A DNA stretch of 64,000 bases from Clostridiales bacterium COT073_COT-073 (lineage in GTDB: Bacteria; Bacillota; Clostridia; Lachnospirales; Vallitaleaceae), in NCBI GenBank assembly GCA_003858485.1, contig RQYD01000002.1, positions 207,507-271,506 on the forward strand, read 5' to 3'. A program made the position numbers and the translations under genes. The notes beneath the pieces are model-generated. The model was not told the origin of the DNA. It searched no databases and was given only the letters and a program-made list of their open reading frames with translations. Positions 19,131 through 27,302 of the stretch are shown here, piece after piece. Every line of letters begins with the position of its first letter. The stretch's first letter is position 1.

Positions 19131-19159
19131 ATTATATCGCTGTTTTTATGGGTTGTCAA
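19131..19159 (-). promoter_or_regulatory. Consensus promoter of the T-box/trpB transcript
   Basis: Minus-strand TTGACA (19159-19154), 17-base spacer, TATAAT (19136-19131): perfect consensus at both hexamers. The start site near 19124 marks the 5' end of the T-box RNA. Confidence 0.85.
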
Positions 19160-19223
19160 GGAAAATTTCACATCCTAAAACATTCCCGGACTTATAAATC
19201 TGCCCAAAAACTGCCATCTGCTT

Positions 19224-19661
19224 TTACGCATCCCATTTTTTCATTTCCAATACTGAAATATCTTCAAAGCTCAATGTCACTGTGGCTGTGTCAAATACTA
19301 TTTCAAACAATACTAAATGTTCCCCAACCTCATCAATGATTGCCCCATAATCCGCCACCTTTTGCGCAAATTGAGATTTCACAGCATAAATACTCTTTGA
19401 GCTTTTGCGAACAACTCCCTTTGCTTTTACATGTTCGCGTCCGGCTCTCTGCGGCGGAATCGTTGTAAATGCCACTTTCGGATTAATTTCAAATTCTCTG
19501 ATTTTATCTTTGTTCTCAAAACTAGTAAAAAAAATTTTTCGTTCTTCTTCGTCATAATAAAAGTTTACAACTCTGATATTAGGTTGACTGTATGTACTGG
19601 TAGCCAAAGCCATTTCTGTATGAGTGCACATGATTCGTAAAAAATTTTCTTTGATAGTCAT
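19224..19661 (-). CDS. Pyridoxamine 5'-phosphate oxidase-like flavin protein
   Basis: 145 residues from ATG 19661, set by GAGGAG six bases away; a TTG at 19667 is too close to it. The order ALATSTYSQPNIRVVNFYYD, IFFTSFENKDKIREFEINPKVAFTT, then HVKAKGVVRKSS fits the split-barrel PPOX/FMN-binding fold (residues 15-120). Members bind FMN, F420 or heme and reduce small molecules. Substrate unknown. Stands alone between the trpB leader and the ATP-grasp cluster. Confidence 0.75.
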   Translation of the reverse strand: MTIKENFLRIMCTHTEMALATSTYSQPNIRVVNFYYDEEERKIFFTSFENKDKIREFEINPKVAFTTIPPQRAGREHVKAKGVVRKSSKSIYAVKSQFAQKVADYGAIIDEVGEHLVLFEIVFDTATVTLSFEDISVLEMKKWDA

Positions 19662-19800
19662 AAACAACTCCTCTATTTCTTGATGATACTTGCTTTCCTG
19701 ACTAATAAAATTCCATTTTTAAAAAGCAGCATCTGCTAATAATCCGATTTCATATTACTATATACTCAATAAAAATTCAATACATTTTTTTATATATTTT

Positions 19801-20595
19801 CTATACGATATGTCGGTTTTTCATTTCTTTCACAATATTTCTTACCAGAAAAGGAATAGTATCATTGATCCCCAACTTACTTAGCATCCGGCTGCCAACG
19901 ACATCTTCCAGTTCATTAAAAATCAACTCACCCTGCCGTGTCAGCAAAAAATCAAGGCCGGCATAATCAATCTTCAGTCCGTCAATAAATCTCTTTACAA
20001 AAGTCGCCTCCTCAGCATTATAATGATATTTTTCAATTTTTCCGCCCCGACTATAATTGGAAGTGACCCGTCCCTGCTCTGCTTTCCTTAAAACAGCACT
20101 ATGGATTTGATTCTGAATAATATAAAAACGAATATCGCCAATAACATCCTCCACCAAGACTTGTTGAATTTCATCTGCTTTCCACTCTTCCGCCGAATGA
20201 ATCAGCCGAACTCCCTCTCCACCATGTCCATTAACTGGTTTGGCCAGAACTTTTGGTGGCAGACAAACAGATGATGGCAATAAAACCGGAGCATACGCAT
20301 ATCCCTGTTTCTGTGCATAAGCATAGCCCGCTAATTTATTATTTCCTAATAATGTAACTTCCGAACTATTATATACCCGAATTCGATTCAATTCTAATTT
20401 CAAACTCAAATTATAATCTCTGGTCCGATTGATCGCAAAGGAATATTGACTGAAATCAATACCAGTTCTATAAAGTTCTTCCTTCAGCAAAAGGGTCATT
20501 TCCGTTTGAAACGCCTTAAACTCATCCCTGATCCAATCGACAAAATCCTTATTTTTGTTATAATCCTGCCTGCAATATAATATTAATCCCTGCAT
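19801..20595 (-). CDS. ATP-grasp (RimK-like) ligase, second of a pair
   Basis: 264 residues. ATP-grasp core: VLAKPVNGHGGEGVRLI (lysine and glycine-rich loop), VLVEDVIGDIRFY (hinge to adenine site), RGGKIEKY, DYAGLDFLL and the Mg-binding FNELEDVVGSRML near the C-terminus. Members ligate carboxylates to amines or thiols using ATP. Begins 13 bases inside the preceding ATP-grasp gene, so translation is coupled. No peptide substrate gene is visible beside it. Last gene of a four-gene minus-strand cluster starting at 22655. Confidence 0.8.
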   Translation of the reverse strand: MQGLILYCRQDYNKNKDFVDWIRDEFKAFQTEMTLLLKEELYRTGIDFSQYSFAINRTRDYNLSLKLELNRIRVYNSSEVTLLGNNKLAGYAYAQKQGYAYAPVLLPSSVCLPPKVLAKPVNGHGGEGVRLIHSAEEWKADEIQQVLVEDVIGDIRFYIIQNQIHSAVLRKAEQGRVTSNYSRGGKIEKYHYNAEEATFVKRFIDGLKIDYAGLDFLLTRQGELIFNELEDVVGSRMLSKLGINDTIPFLVRNIVKEMKNRHIV

Positions 20596-21434
20596 TTCAT
20601 CTCACTTATGACATAGTCAATCAATTGTCCGGCAAAATCAATGCCGGTTGCCACTTCAAAACTCAAAAAATTCACATTAGAATTAACTTCACATAAAATA
20701 GGACTTGCATCTTCGCTAAATAATAGATCAACTCCGCTAAAATCAAGGCCTAGAATATGATGCGCCTGTAATGCCAATTTTTTCTGTTCGTCATTTAACT
20801 GAATCGGAGTCGCTTTGCCTCCTAAAGTAATATTCGCCCGAAAATCCGACAAATTTTCCCGCAGCATTGCTCCAATTACCTGATCACCAATGATATTAAC
20901 CCGGATATCTTTTCCATAACTGGACTTTATCATTTCCTGCAAAATAAAATTTTTATTTGTCAGCTCTGAAATTTTCTGTACCAACTCCTGCCGGTCATTC
21001 ACCTGATAAACCTGCATGCCAAAAGAACCGCAAACTTCTTTAATAATCATGGGAAATCCCAATTGTTTTTCTGCTTCCCTTAAATAATCCTCAGACAAAT
21101 CCTGCTCATAAAAAGTAAGCGGTGCCACAATTGTTTTCGGCATAGCAATTCCTTTTTCTGCCAAGGCAATATGCATTTTAGCCTTATCATCACAAACCGC
21201 AATCGCCACTGACCTGTTAAAAAGACGCAAGCCCAGTTTCTCTAAATATTCTGCCAGCGCAATATCCTTATCCCAAAAAATCACAAATTCCGGCTTTGAA
21301 ACCGGAAAAATGGTTTTTATCTGCATTTCTCCAGCTTCATTGATATACGGAAAAATTTCATTGTTTTTTATAATGCTAAGCGCAATTCCTTTCTCACCAG
21401 CAACCGCTTGCAGACGCTCGGCTAACTTTGTCAT
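20583..21434 (-). CDS. ATP-grasp (RimK-like) ligase, first of a pair
   Basis: 283 residues from ATG 21434. Motifs: FPMIIKEVCGSFGMQVY, ILQEMIKSSYGKDIRVNIIG, LGGKATPIQL, LDFSGVDLLF and the Mg ligands in ILCEVNSNVNFL, a typical RimK/glutathione-synthase arrangement. The ATG has no usable ribosome site, but the frame stays open upstream with a beta-strand-like GWIICNG and a good AGGAGG at 21492-21487. The gene may therefore begin at a rare ATT (21482) or ATA (21479), adding 15-16 residues. Function unknown; probably builds or modifies a peptide or amino acid with its partner. Confidence 0.82.
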   Translation of the reverse strand: MTKLAERLQAVAGEKGIALSIIKNNEIFPYINEAGEMQIKTIFPVSKPEFVIFWDKDIALAEYLEKLGLRLFNRSVAIAVCDDKAKMHIALAEKGIAMPKTIVAPLTFYEQDLSEDYLREAEKQLGFPMIIKEVCGSFGMQVYQVNDRQELVQKISELTNKNFILQEMIKSSYGKDIRVNIIGDQVIGAMLRENLSDFRANITLGGKATPIQLNDEQKKLALQAHHILGLDFSGVDLLFSEDASPILCEVNSNVNFLSFEVATGIDFAGQLIDYVISEMKCRD

Positions 21435-21551
21435 CTTCCCAATTTTTAATGCCCCATTACATATGATCCAACCGTTTATAATAAAACCTCCTATTATCTA
21501 TTACTCATACATTATCAATTGCTTTTTTACTGAAATCGGAAACCAAAAGCC

Positions 21552-22319
21552 TTATTCGTGCATATACTGCTTAAACAATTCTATCATCTTATCCGCTATT
21601 TGTCCTTCCAGATCCTGTCCTTTGATTTGTTCATCCGCATATGGCGTCAGCTCCGGATAATCTCCGATCTGAACAGCATAGTAGGCATTTTGAAACATAG
21701 TAATATCATTTTTATCATTGCCAAAACAAATATAATCTCCCATTATGAAGCTGCGAATTCCTGTAGCTTTGGTGCTGTTTTCCGGATTGATATAAAGATA
21801 ATTCTCAATTTCATGAAACAGAATCTCTACTGGCTGCTTCGCCATTTTTTGCAATAATTCTTCCTTACAAGAAAGATGGTTTTCTAAATTAATCACTACT
21901 TTAACCGGTCTATCTATTTCATGAAACTCTCTTTCTTCAGCAATACCCTGAATATTTACCCGACTGATAAAGGAAATTTTATCTCCTAAAAAGGAATGAT
22001 AATCAATAATATCATCCACAAAGTAGGGAATATTCCGTTCTTTACAATACCGGATCAACTCCAGGTACAAAGAATAATTGATTACATCAGCAGTTTTCAA
22101 TTCTCCCCGATGATAGATCAATGCTCCATTCAGCCCAATTACCGGATATCCGGAAAAATAATCCCCAATCACCGGCAAACAGTCCCGATAGGAGCGAGCA
22201 GAAGCAAAAATTATTTGATGTCCATATATATTCGCCTTTTGCAAGGCATAATAAATCTTCTCTGGGATCGTCATTCCATCAAAACAAATGGTACCATCCA
22301 AATCAAAAATAAAGTTCAT
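21552..22319 (-). CDS. HAD-superfamily hydrolase, Cof type
   Basis: 255 residues. Motif I FDLDGTICFD at the very N-terminus (nucleophile and general acid Asp), ASARSYRD (motif II region), C2-type cap in the middle, and the motif IV FGNDKNDITMF. Cytosolic Mg-dependent phosphatase of small sugar or nucleotide phosphates. Lies between the TPR protein and the ATP-grasp pair with short gaps, so probably co-transcribed. Substrate unknown. Confidence 0.88.
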   Translation of the reverse strand: MNFIFDLDGTICFDGMTIPEKIYYALQKANIYGHQIIFASARSYRDCLPVIGDYFSGYPVIGLNGALIYHRGELKTADVINYSLYLELIRYCKERNIPYFVDDIIDYHSFLGDKISFISRVNIQGIAEEREFHEIDRPVKVVINLENHLSCKEELLQKMAKQPVEILFHEIENYLYINPENSTKATGIRSFIMGDYICFGNDKNDITMFQNAYYAVQIGDYPELTPYADEQIKGQDLEGQIADKMIELFKQYMHE

Positions 22320-22340
22320 CTGTATATTTACCCCGCTTTT

Positions 22341-22655
22341 TTATTGGCAAAGCCAGTGAAATCGCTCCATAACTTCCAGCAACATCTCCGCTTCATACAC
22401 CTCATCAGCCAATAAATCATCATATTCTTGTTCGATTTCATCGGAGCGTTCATTGATATAGGTTAAATATTCTTTGCTTTTTCCATATTCTGCTTTAAGA
22501 AAATAATATTCTCCTAAGATCATATAGGCTTTTATTTTAGATACTTCATCTTCTTCAGCATTCTCCACCACCGCCAGCAAACTTTCAATCGCCTTTTCTT
22601 CCATTCCTCTGCTTAATTGGAGCAAAGCTTTGTTTAAATATAATTCTGCATTCAT
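22341..22655 (-). CDS. Small TPR-like helical protein
   Basis: 104 residues from ATG 22655, chosen because GGAGGT lies about six bases upstream; an in-frame start at 22700 lacks this. The pattern AELYLNKALLQLSRGMEEKA and AYMILGEYYFLKAEYGKSKE reads as one to two tetratricopeptide-like helical hairpins, followed by an acidic tail. Probably a protein-interaction module. First gene of the HAD/ATP-grasp cluster. Confidence 0.6.
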   Translation of the reverse strand: MNAELYLNKALLQLSRGMEEKAIESLLAVVENAEEDEVSKIKAYMILGEYYFLKAEYGKSKEYLTYINERSDEIEQEYDDLLADEVYEAEMLLEVMERFHWLCQ

Positions 22656-23006
22656 AGGATACCTCCAGTTGTAATATGGAAAATTACAGATTTTGTGCAT
22701 AAACTAAAAACCAATTCATATTTTTTAGCCCCCCAAGGGCACTCATACCACCATTAGCAAATCAAATTTGAAGTCTGCCACTCTCACACCAGACATTCTT
22801 CCGAATGTTCTATTTCAAATTTAACATGAGCTCTTAAAAAATGCAAAGGGTTTTTATTCTTCTTAAAAACCATAAAAATAACAGGCTTTTTATTTGTCTG
22901 TTCTAAAAAGCCAGCGCTGCTAAAAACTATGAAGACTTTATTATGATTTTGGCAAAGTTGTATCAATAGTTCACAAAACAGACTGTAGGAAAGTTGAGTC
23001 ATTAAT

Positions 23007-23053
23007 AAAAGGCTTGTCTGGTGATTAAGAAATCCTCATACAAGCCCTTTTTT
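23007..23053. terminator. Bidirectional terminator after sdaAA
   Basis: AAAAGGCTTGT / ACAAGCCC inverted repeat (23007-23017 and 23040-23047) around a loop with its own GATT/AATC pairing, T-run TTTTTT on the plus side and TTTT-ATTAAT on the minus side. It ends the sda operon on the minus strand. The roughly 300 bases to its left (22701-23006) hold no gene I can support. Confidence 0.7.
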
Positions 23054-23095
23054 CTGAATTCTGGTAATTTTAACTTCTTTGCAACCATTAAAACT

Positions 23096-23962
23096 TCACC
23101 ACTTCATGCCAGCCGTAATTTTTCGTCCGGTTTTTGTCCTGGCTAAACCTCCACGTGCAGTTTCCCGATAAGCCGGTGCCATATTCATGCCCACTTCTTT
23201 CATCGCATCAATCACCTCATCTGCCGGAATGACACTTTCAATTCCGGCCAGTGCCATATCGGCTGCAGCTATGGCATTGACTGCACCACCAACATTGCGT
23301 TTAATACAGGGAACTTCGACCAATCCGGCTACTGGATCACAAACCAGTCCTAAGAGCATTTTCATAGCCATAGCAACTGCATGCAGGATTTGTTTATGAC
23401 TGCCACCACGCAGATGAACCAAAGCCCCTGCTGCCATGGATGAGGCTGATCCCACTTCTGCCTGACAGCCACCGGCTGCTCCGGAAATAAAAGCTCTGGC
23501 TGCAATCACTTGGCCAATTCCAGCCGCCACATAAAGGGCTTCAATAATTTTCTCTTCCGACACTCCCCGCCGATACATTGGTAAAAGCACTGCCGGCAGT
23601 ACCCCACATGCCCCCGCTGTCGGTGCAGCTACAATTTTTTTCATGCAGGCATTAGACTCTCCGGTTTTTAAAGCCTCAGCAATCACTTCAGCCATAAACT
23701 CCCCGCCAATCGTTCCTCCGGCGGCTGAATATTCCTGCATTTTAGCTCCATCTCCACCGGATAAATTACTTTTAGATCTTAAATTGCCATCATAATTCTC
23801 ACCCGCATCTCGCATGGCTTGCCACATTGTCTGCATTTTTCCCACTGAATCAGCTTTAGCACCTCCGCGTTCGGATACATCATCCTCTAAAATCGCCTCC
23901 CAAAAAGCTTTATTTTCTTGTTCACAAAATTCTATAATTTCTTGTAATGAGCGATATGCCAT
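23096..23962 (-). CDS. sdaAA: L-serine dehydratase, iron-sulfur-dependent, alpha subunit
   Basis: 288 residues. Cysteine-containing segments ESNACMKKIVAAPTAGACG and GLVCDPVAGLVEVPCIKRN provide the [4Fe-4S] ligands and the catalytic region. Converts L-serine to pyruvate and ammonia together with the beta subunit encoded just upstream. Split-subunit form is typical of Firmicutes. Ends 40 bases before the terminator at 23007-23053. Confidence 0.95.
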   Translation of the reverse strand: MAYRSLQEIIEFCEQENKAFWEAILEDDVSERGGAKADSVGKMQTMWQAMRDAGENYDGNLRSKSNLSGGDGAKMQEYSAAGGTIGGEFMAEVIAEALKTGESNACMKKIVAAPTAGACGVLPAVLLPMYRRGVSEEKIIEALYVAAGIGQVIAARAFISGAAGGCQAEVGSASSMAAGALVHLRGGSHKQILHAVAMAMKMLLGLVCDPVAGLVEVPCIKRNVGGAVNAIAAADMALAGIESVIPADEVIDAMKEVGMNMAPAYRETARGGLARTKTGRKITAGMKW

Positions 23963-24073
23963 ATTGATTCCTTTCTACTATTACCATTCTCTTATCCACC
24001 GGCCAAGTCTTCTTCTGTTTAAATAATTTTGCCGAATCTATACTAACGGGATCAGATTGATTTCTTTTCCTCT

Positions 24074-24733
24074 TTACATACCCGGAATATAGGTGACTTT
24101 CATAATGCCAAAAATCATTTCTAATTTATCAATAACTTCCTTTTCAATGGCTTCATCAATTTCAATAATCATCACTGCTTGTGTTCCCCTTTTTCCCCGA
24201 AAAAGACGCATGGTGGCAATATTGATTTTTTTAGCTGCCAATACAGAGGTTACTTCTGCCACACAACCGGGTAAGTCTTTGTTATGTATGATTAAAGTCG
24301 GATATTCGGCCGTACACTCAACTTCTGCCTGGTCTATCTTATTGATCATGATTCGGCTGCCGCCAATGGAAGAACCCTGCACTTCAATCCTGCGACCGGC
24401 TGCATCTGTCAGCTCCATAATTACGGTATTCGGATGCGCTCCCGGCAATTGGATATTCTCCATACTAAAATGAAAACCTTTTTCAGCTGCAATTTCATAA
24501 GAAAACGGAATTCGCTCATCATCTTCCTTCATTCCCAAAATTCCAGCCACCACTGCTCTGTCTGTACCATGTCCCCGACCAGTATCAGCAAATGAACCAT
24601 GCAGATAGATCTTGGCTGCTATCGGCTCAGTTCCTAAAAGCCGGCGGGCCACATAACCCAGTTTAACGGCACCAGCAGTATGGGAACTGGATGGGCCAAT
24701 CATCACCGGCCCTAATATATCAAATATATTCAT
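24074..24733 (-). CDS. sdaAB: L-serine dehydratase, iron-sulfur-dependent, beta subunit
   Basis: 219 residues. N-terminal GPVMIGPSSSHTAGAVKLG is the family signature; the C-terminal part (about residues 145-219) is an ACT domain (PTLIIHNKDLPGCVAEVTSV) which probably senses serine. Partner of the alpha subunit 111 bases downstream. Confidence 0.95.
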   Translation of the reverse strand: MNIFDILGPVMIGPSSSHTAGAVKLGYVARRLLGTEPIAAKIYLHGSFADTGRGHGTDRAVVAGILGMKEDDERIPFSYEIAAEKGFHFSMENIQLPGAHPNTVIMELTDAAGRRIEVQGSSIGGSRIMINKIDQAEVECTAEYPTLIIHNKDLPGCVAEVTSVLAAKKINIATMRLFRGKRGTQAVMIIEIDEAIEKEVIDKLEMIFGIMKVTYIPGM

Positions 24734-24781
24734 TTTTTTATCCTCATTCTATCCTAATAAAATAAATATCTCCGTCTTTCC

Positions 24782-24900
24782 CTAATTCTCAGAAAATGAT
24801 AAGCGAAACTCTTCTTTGGTAAGCCCTAAATCCAAAGCACGATATAAATAGTGCGACGCAATCGAAGAATAGGGTTTCCATTTTTTGACATGTTTTAGTA
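24782..24900 (-). pseudogene. 3' remnant of a DNA-3-methyladenine glycosylase (AlkA-like) gene
   Basis: The minus strand reads HVKKWKPYSSIASHYLYRAL and then a short charged tail to a stop at 24784-24782. This resembles the C-terminal W-R-P-Y-R-S-x-A-x-Y-L-W-R helix of AlkA-type glycosylases. Only some 40 codons are left, with no start codon or upstream domains before AT-rich DNA. The rest of the gene was probably lost. Assignment rests on one motif and is moderate. Confidence 0.45.
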
Positions 24901-25094
24901 TAACACAAATATCTGAAATTTACGAGAACAAAGCTATATCCGATTTCTGATTCTGTCAAAACAGCAAAACAATATTGTACCCAATCCTTTTATTTTTTGC
25001 AAAACTATCATCGGATTCCCCTATAACTTTCGGAGCCGAGTTTTTTATACTTTTTAGTCCAGCTAACCGTTTAGAAATGCTACACGAAAGGTAA

Positions 25095-25138
25095 AAGAAA
25101 AGTGTATAAAAGTGTATAAAAGTGCATAAAAGCTATAA
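25095..25138. repeat. Short A-rich tandem repeat with 10-base period
   Basis: The unit ATAAAAGTGT recurs about four times (GTGTATAAAA, GTGTATAAAA, GTGCATAAAA, GCTATAAAA). A-tracts repeated at the helical pitch tend to bend DNA. It sits about 190 bases before yitT and could be an upstream promoter element, but that is inference. Confidence 0.5.
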
Positions 25139-25228
25139 AATGAAATTTGAAATTTGTTAAAGAAAATATGTCTTTCCTTTTTTACTTTTTTTTGTTATAA
25201 TTAATATGTTTGTGAATAAAAATATAAA

Positions 25229-25295
25229 AAATCGTTATTTCGGTATTAGTCAAAGCAGTTTCGCATTGCCTTTTAATATACCAAAGTAACGATTT
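25229..25295 (+). promoter_or_regulatory. Imperfect leader hairpin before yitT
   Basis: AAATCGTTA (25229-25237) pairs with TAACGATTT (25287-25295), extended inward by TTT-GGTAT / ATACC-AAG with single mismatches. The result is a long stem around a loop of about 28 bases. No T-run follows, so it is not a simple terminator. It lies 26 bases before the start codon and may be an operator or RNA leader structure. The 588 bases 24734-25321 otherwise hold the AlkA remnant and the tandem repeat. Confidence 0.5.
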
Positions 25296-25321
25296 CCGTC
25301 ATTAAATTAAAGGATACTGTT

Positions 25322-26200
25322 ATGATACCCAAGTTTGCCACCAAAACCCCCCAGTCAAAAGCCCTTTGGAGCATTGGCTGTGTACTTATAACTGCACTTT
25401 TGCAAGCATTTATCATTGAAACTTTTTTAGAACCGGCTCAGCTTTTACCGGCAGGTTTTACCGGTGTTGCCATTATTTTAAACCGTGTATTCTTTGAATT
25501 TTTTCAACTTGAAATCTCAACTGCTTTTTTTATTGTTCTTTTGAATTTACCGGTGGCCTTAGTTTGCGCCAAAACTGTCGGCAAAAAATTTACCCTTTAT
25601 TCTACCATTGAATTTATTGCAGCTGCCCTTTTCTTAAAGTGGTTTCGCTTTCCAACAATTTTTCATGACACCATGTTAAACATCATTTTTGGCGGTTTTA
25701 TCAATGGTCTTTCCATTGCCATTGCTTTATCAGGTAATGCCTCCACCGGCGGCACTGACTTTATTGCCCTTTATGTGGCCAATAAAACCGGCCGTGAAAT
25801 TTGGCGGCATGTATTTGTATTTAATATTGTCTTACTGGCTATTTTCGGTTATTTATTTGGCTGGGAATATGCCGGTTATTCCATTTTATATCAATTTATT
25901 TCAACCAAAACAATTGAAACTTTTTATCAGCGTTACAAAAGAGTTACTCTGCAAATTACTACCCAATTTCCGGACAAAGTAATTAAGGAATACCTGGCCA
26001 ATCACCGCCATGGCATTAGTGTTGTCAATGGTTATGGCGGATACAGTGGTCGTGATGTTTCGCTGCTGCATATTGTCTGCTCCAGCTATGAAATGGATGC
26101 CTCGATCAAAACAATTTGTCATGCTGATCCGGGTGTAGTAATCAATGTTATTCCATCCATTAACTTTTATGGTCGTTTTTATCGGCCACCCCTGGAATAG
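25322..26200 (+). CDS. YitT family membrane protein with DUF2179 domain
   Basis: 292 residues. Several hydrophobic helices in residues 15-185, including the family motif SGNASTGGTDFIALYVANKTGR split by a helix, then a soluble C-terminal DUF2179-like domain (about 205-285, GISVVNGYGGYSGRD). Function of the family is not settled; proposed transport roles. AAAGGA precedes ATG 25322. Its last 41 bases overlap the convergent dCache gene. Confidence 0.88.
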   Translation: MIPKFATKTPQSKALWSIGCVLITALLQAFIIETFLEPAQLLPAGFTGVAIILNRVFFEFFQLEISTAFFIVLLNLPVALVCAKTVGKKFTLYSTIEFIAAALFLKWFRFPTIFHDTMLNIIFGGFINGLSIAIALSGNASTGGTDFIALYVANKTGREIWRHVFVFNIVLLAIFGYLFGWEYAGYSILYQFISTKTIETFYQRYKRVTLQITTQFPDKVIKEYLANHRHGISVVNGYGGYSGRDVSLLHIVCSSYEMDASIKTICHADPGVVINVIPSINFYGRFYRPPLE

Positions 26201-27146
26201 GTCTTTTAAACAGTAATAACATTAAAATAAAACTTAAAATGGCAATACCTGAAATAAAAATATTATGAGCTAAAATCATATTCAGCTGAACCCTCATATC
26301 CCGTTGATCCAGTCCGGCAATTAAGTAAAAATCTGTATTGCCCAGTTTTTTGGATAAATAAATCTTCTGGTTCCCCTGGTAAGCAGCCCGGTACATTTCC
26401 ATTTCATTGCTTAACAGATTACTGCCCAACTCCTTTAAGTTTCCTTTGCTAACATTAAAAATCGTATCTGCCTGGGCAATATCCTGATGAAAAGTATACT
26501 GTGGGTGTACAATAAATCGCCCTTCCTTATCCAAAATAAACGGATATCCATTCTCACCCAGCTTTTCATTTTCCAATAATTTAATCAGCTGCAACAAGCT
26601 GATATCAATGCTAAGCACTGCTGTTTGTTCTTCATTTTTTAATAATTTTGACATAGTCACTACCGGCGTATTGCTATGAACATCAATATATACCTCGGTA
26701 TAGGCAATTTCCTCTTTTTTCTTCTCCGCTTCTATATACCATGGCCGTTCATTGAATTTCAAATCCGCCTCCTTGGAATGCCAGCCGGCTCCACTTTCCA
26801 TTGTTCCATCCGGAAACCCGACATAAATGTCAATCATTCCATATTCTTTCTTTAAAGAAGTATATTGCTGACGCAGATGTTCGGTAATTTCGTCATTCCT
26901 GGCTTCTGTTAGTTTTTTAGCAATATAACTGGCTTCCGTATTTAATAAAACTTCCCGTTTGGCAAAAAAATTACTGACTTTTTCATTCAAATATTCCATT
27001 TTGGTGGTGACATTTTGGTTAATTTTATTACGCAAAGATTCTGCTGCTTTTAAATATGAAGCAACATTCATATAAAGCACCACCAGCAAAACAATTCCGG
27101 CAATAGCTATAATTATTTTTTGATGAATTCCCAATTTCATCTTCAT
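26160..27146 (-). CDS. dCache-domain membrane sensor lacking an output domain
   Basis: 328 residues. N-terminal helix (8-28), extracellular double-Cache region (about 35-275) with NERPWYIEAEKKKEEIAYTE and DIHSNTPVVTMSKLL-like elements typical of dCache_1, then a second helix (about 290-312) and a short basic tail. Chemotaxis receptors and sensor kinases of this type normally continue into HAMP and signalling domains; here the protein ends about 15 residues after the membrane. Either a truncated receptor or a partner protein. Overlaps the 3' end of yitT in antisense. GAGGAG precedes ATG 27146. Confidence 0.75.
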   Translation of the reverse strand: MKMKLGIHQKIIIAIAGIVLLVVLYMNVASYLKAAESLRNKINQNVTTKMEYLNEKVSNFFAKREVLLNTEASYIAKKLTEARNDEITEHLRQQYTSLKKEYGMIDIYVGFPDGTMESGAGWHSKEADLKFNERPWYIEAEKKKEEIAYTEVYIDVHSNTPVVTMSKLLKNEEQTAVLSIDISLLQLIKLLENEKLGENGYPFILDKEGRFIVHPQYTFHQDIAQADTIFNVSKGNLKELGSNLLSNEMEMYRAAYQGNQKIYLSKKLGNTDFYLIAGLDQRDMRVQLNMILAHNIFISGIAILSFILMLLLFKRPIPGVADKNDHKS

Positions 27147-27302
27147 TCTTTACTCTCCTCAATTTAACTGAAGAAAGAAATCTTTTGTTTCAGCTGTATT
27201 ATTGATAACTCAACTTTTGATTTCTTATTTAACATTGGCTTAAAATATTGCTACTGTAAATATATCGGCCAAAACTGAATAAAAACAAGTCTGAGCAGCT
27301 TT

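Noticed and set aside
22784..23002. A 72-codon minus-strand open frame before the sda terminator
   Set aside because: Its start contains a copy of the MITE-end sequence (ACTCAACTTTCCTAC) and it has no ribosome site or recognised motif; more likely repeat-derived debris.
27208..27219. ACTCAACTTTTG resembling a MITE end between the mannosidase and dCache genes
   Set aside because: Only about 11 bases match and no opposite end or flanking duplication was found.
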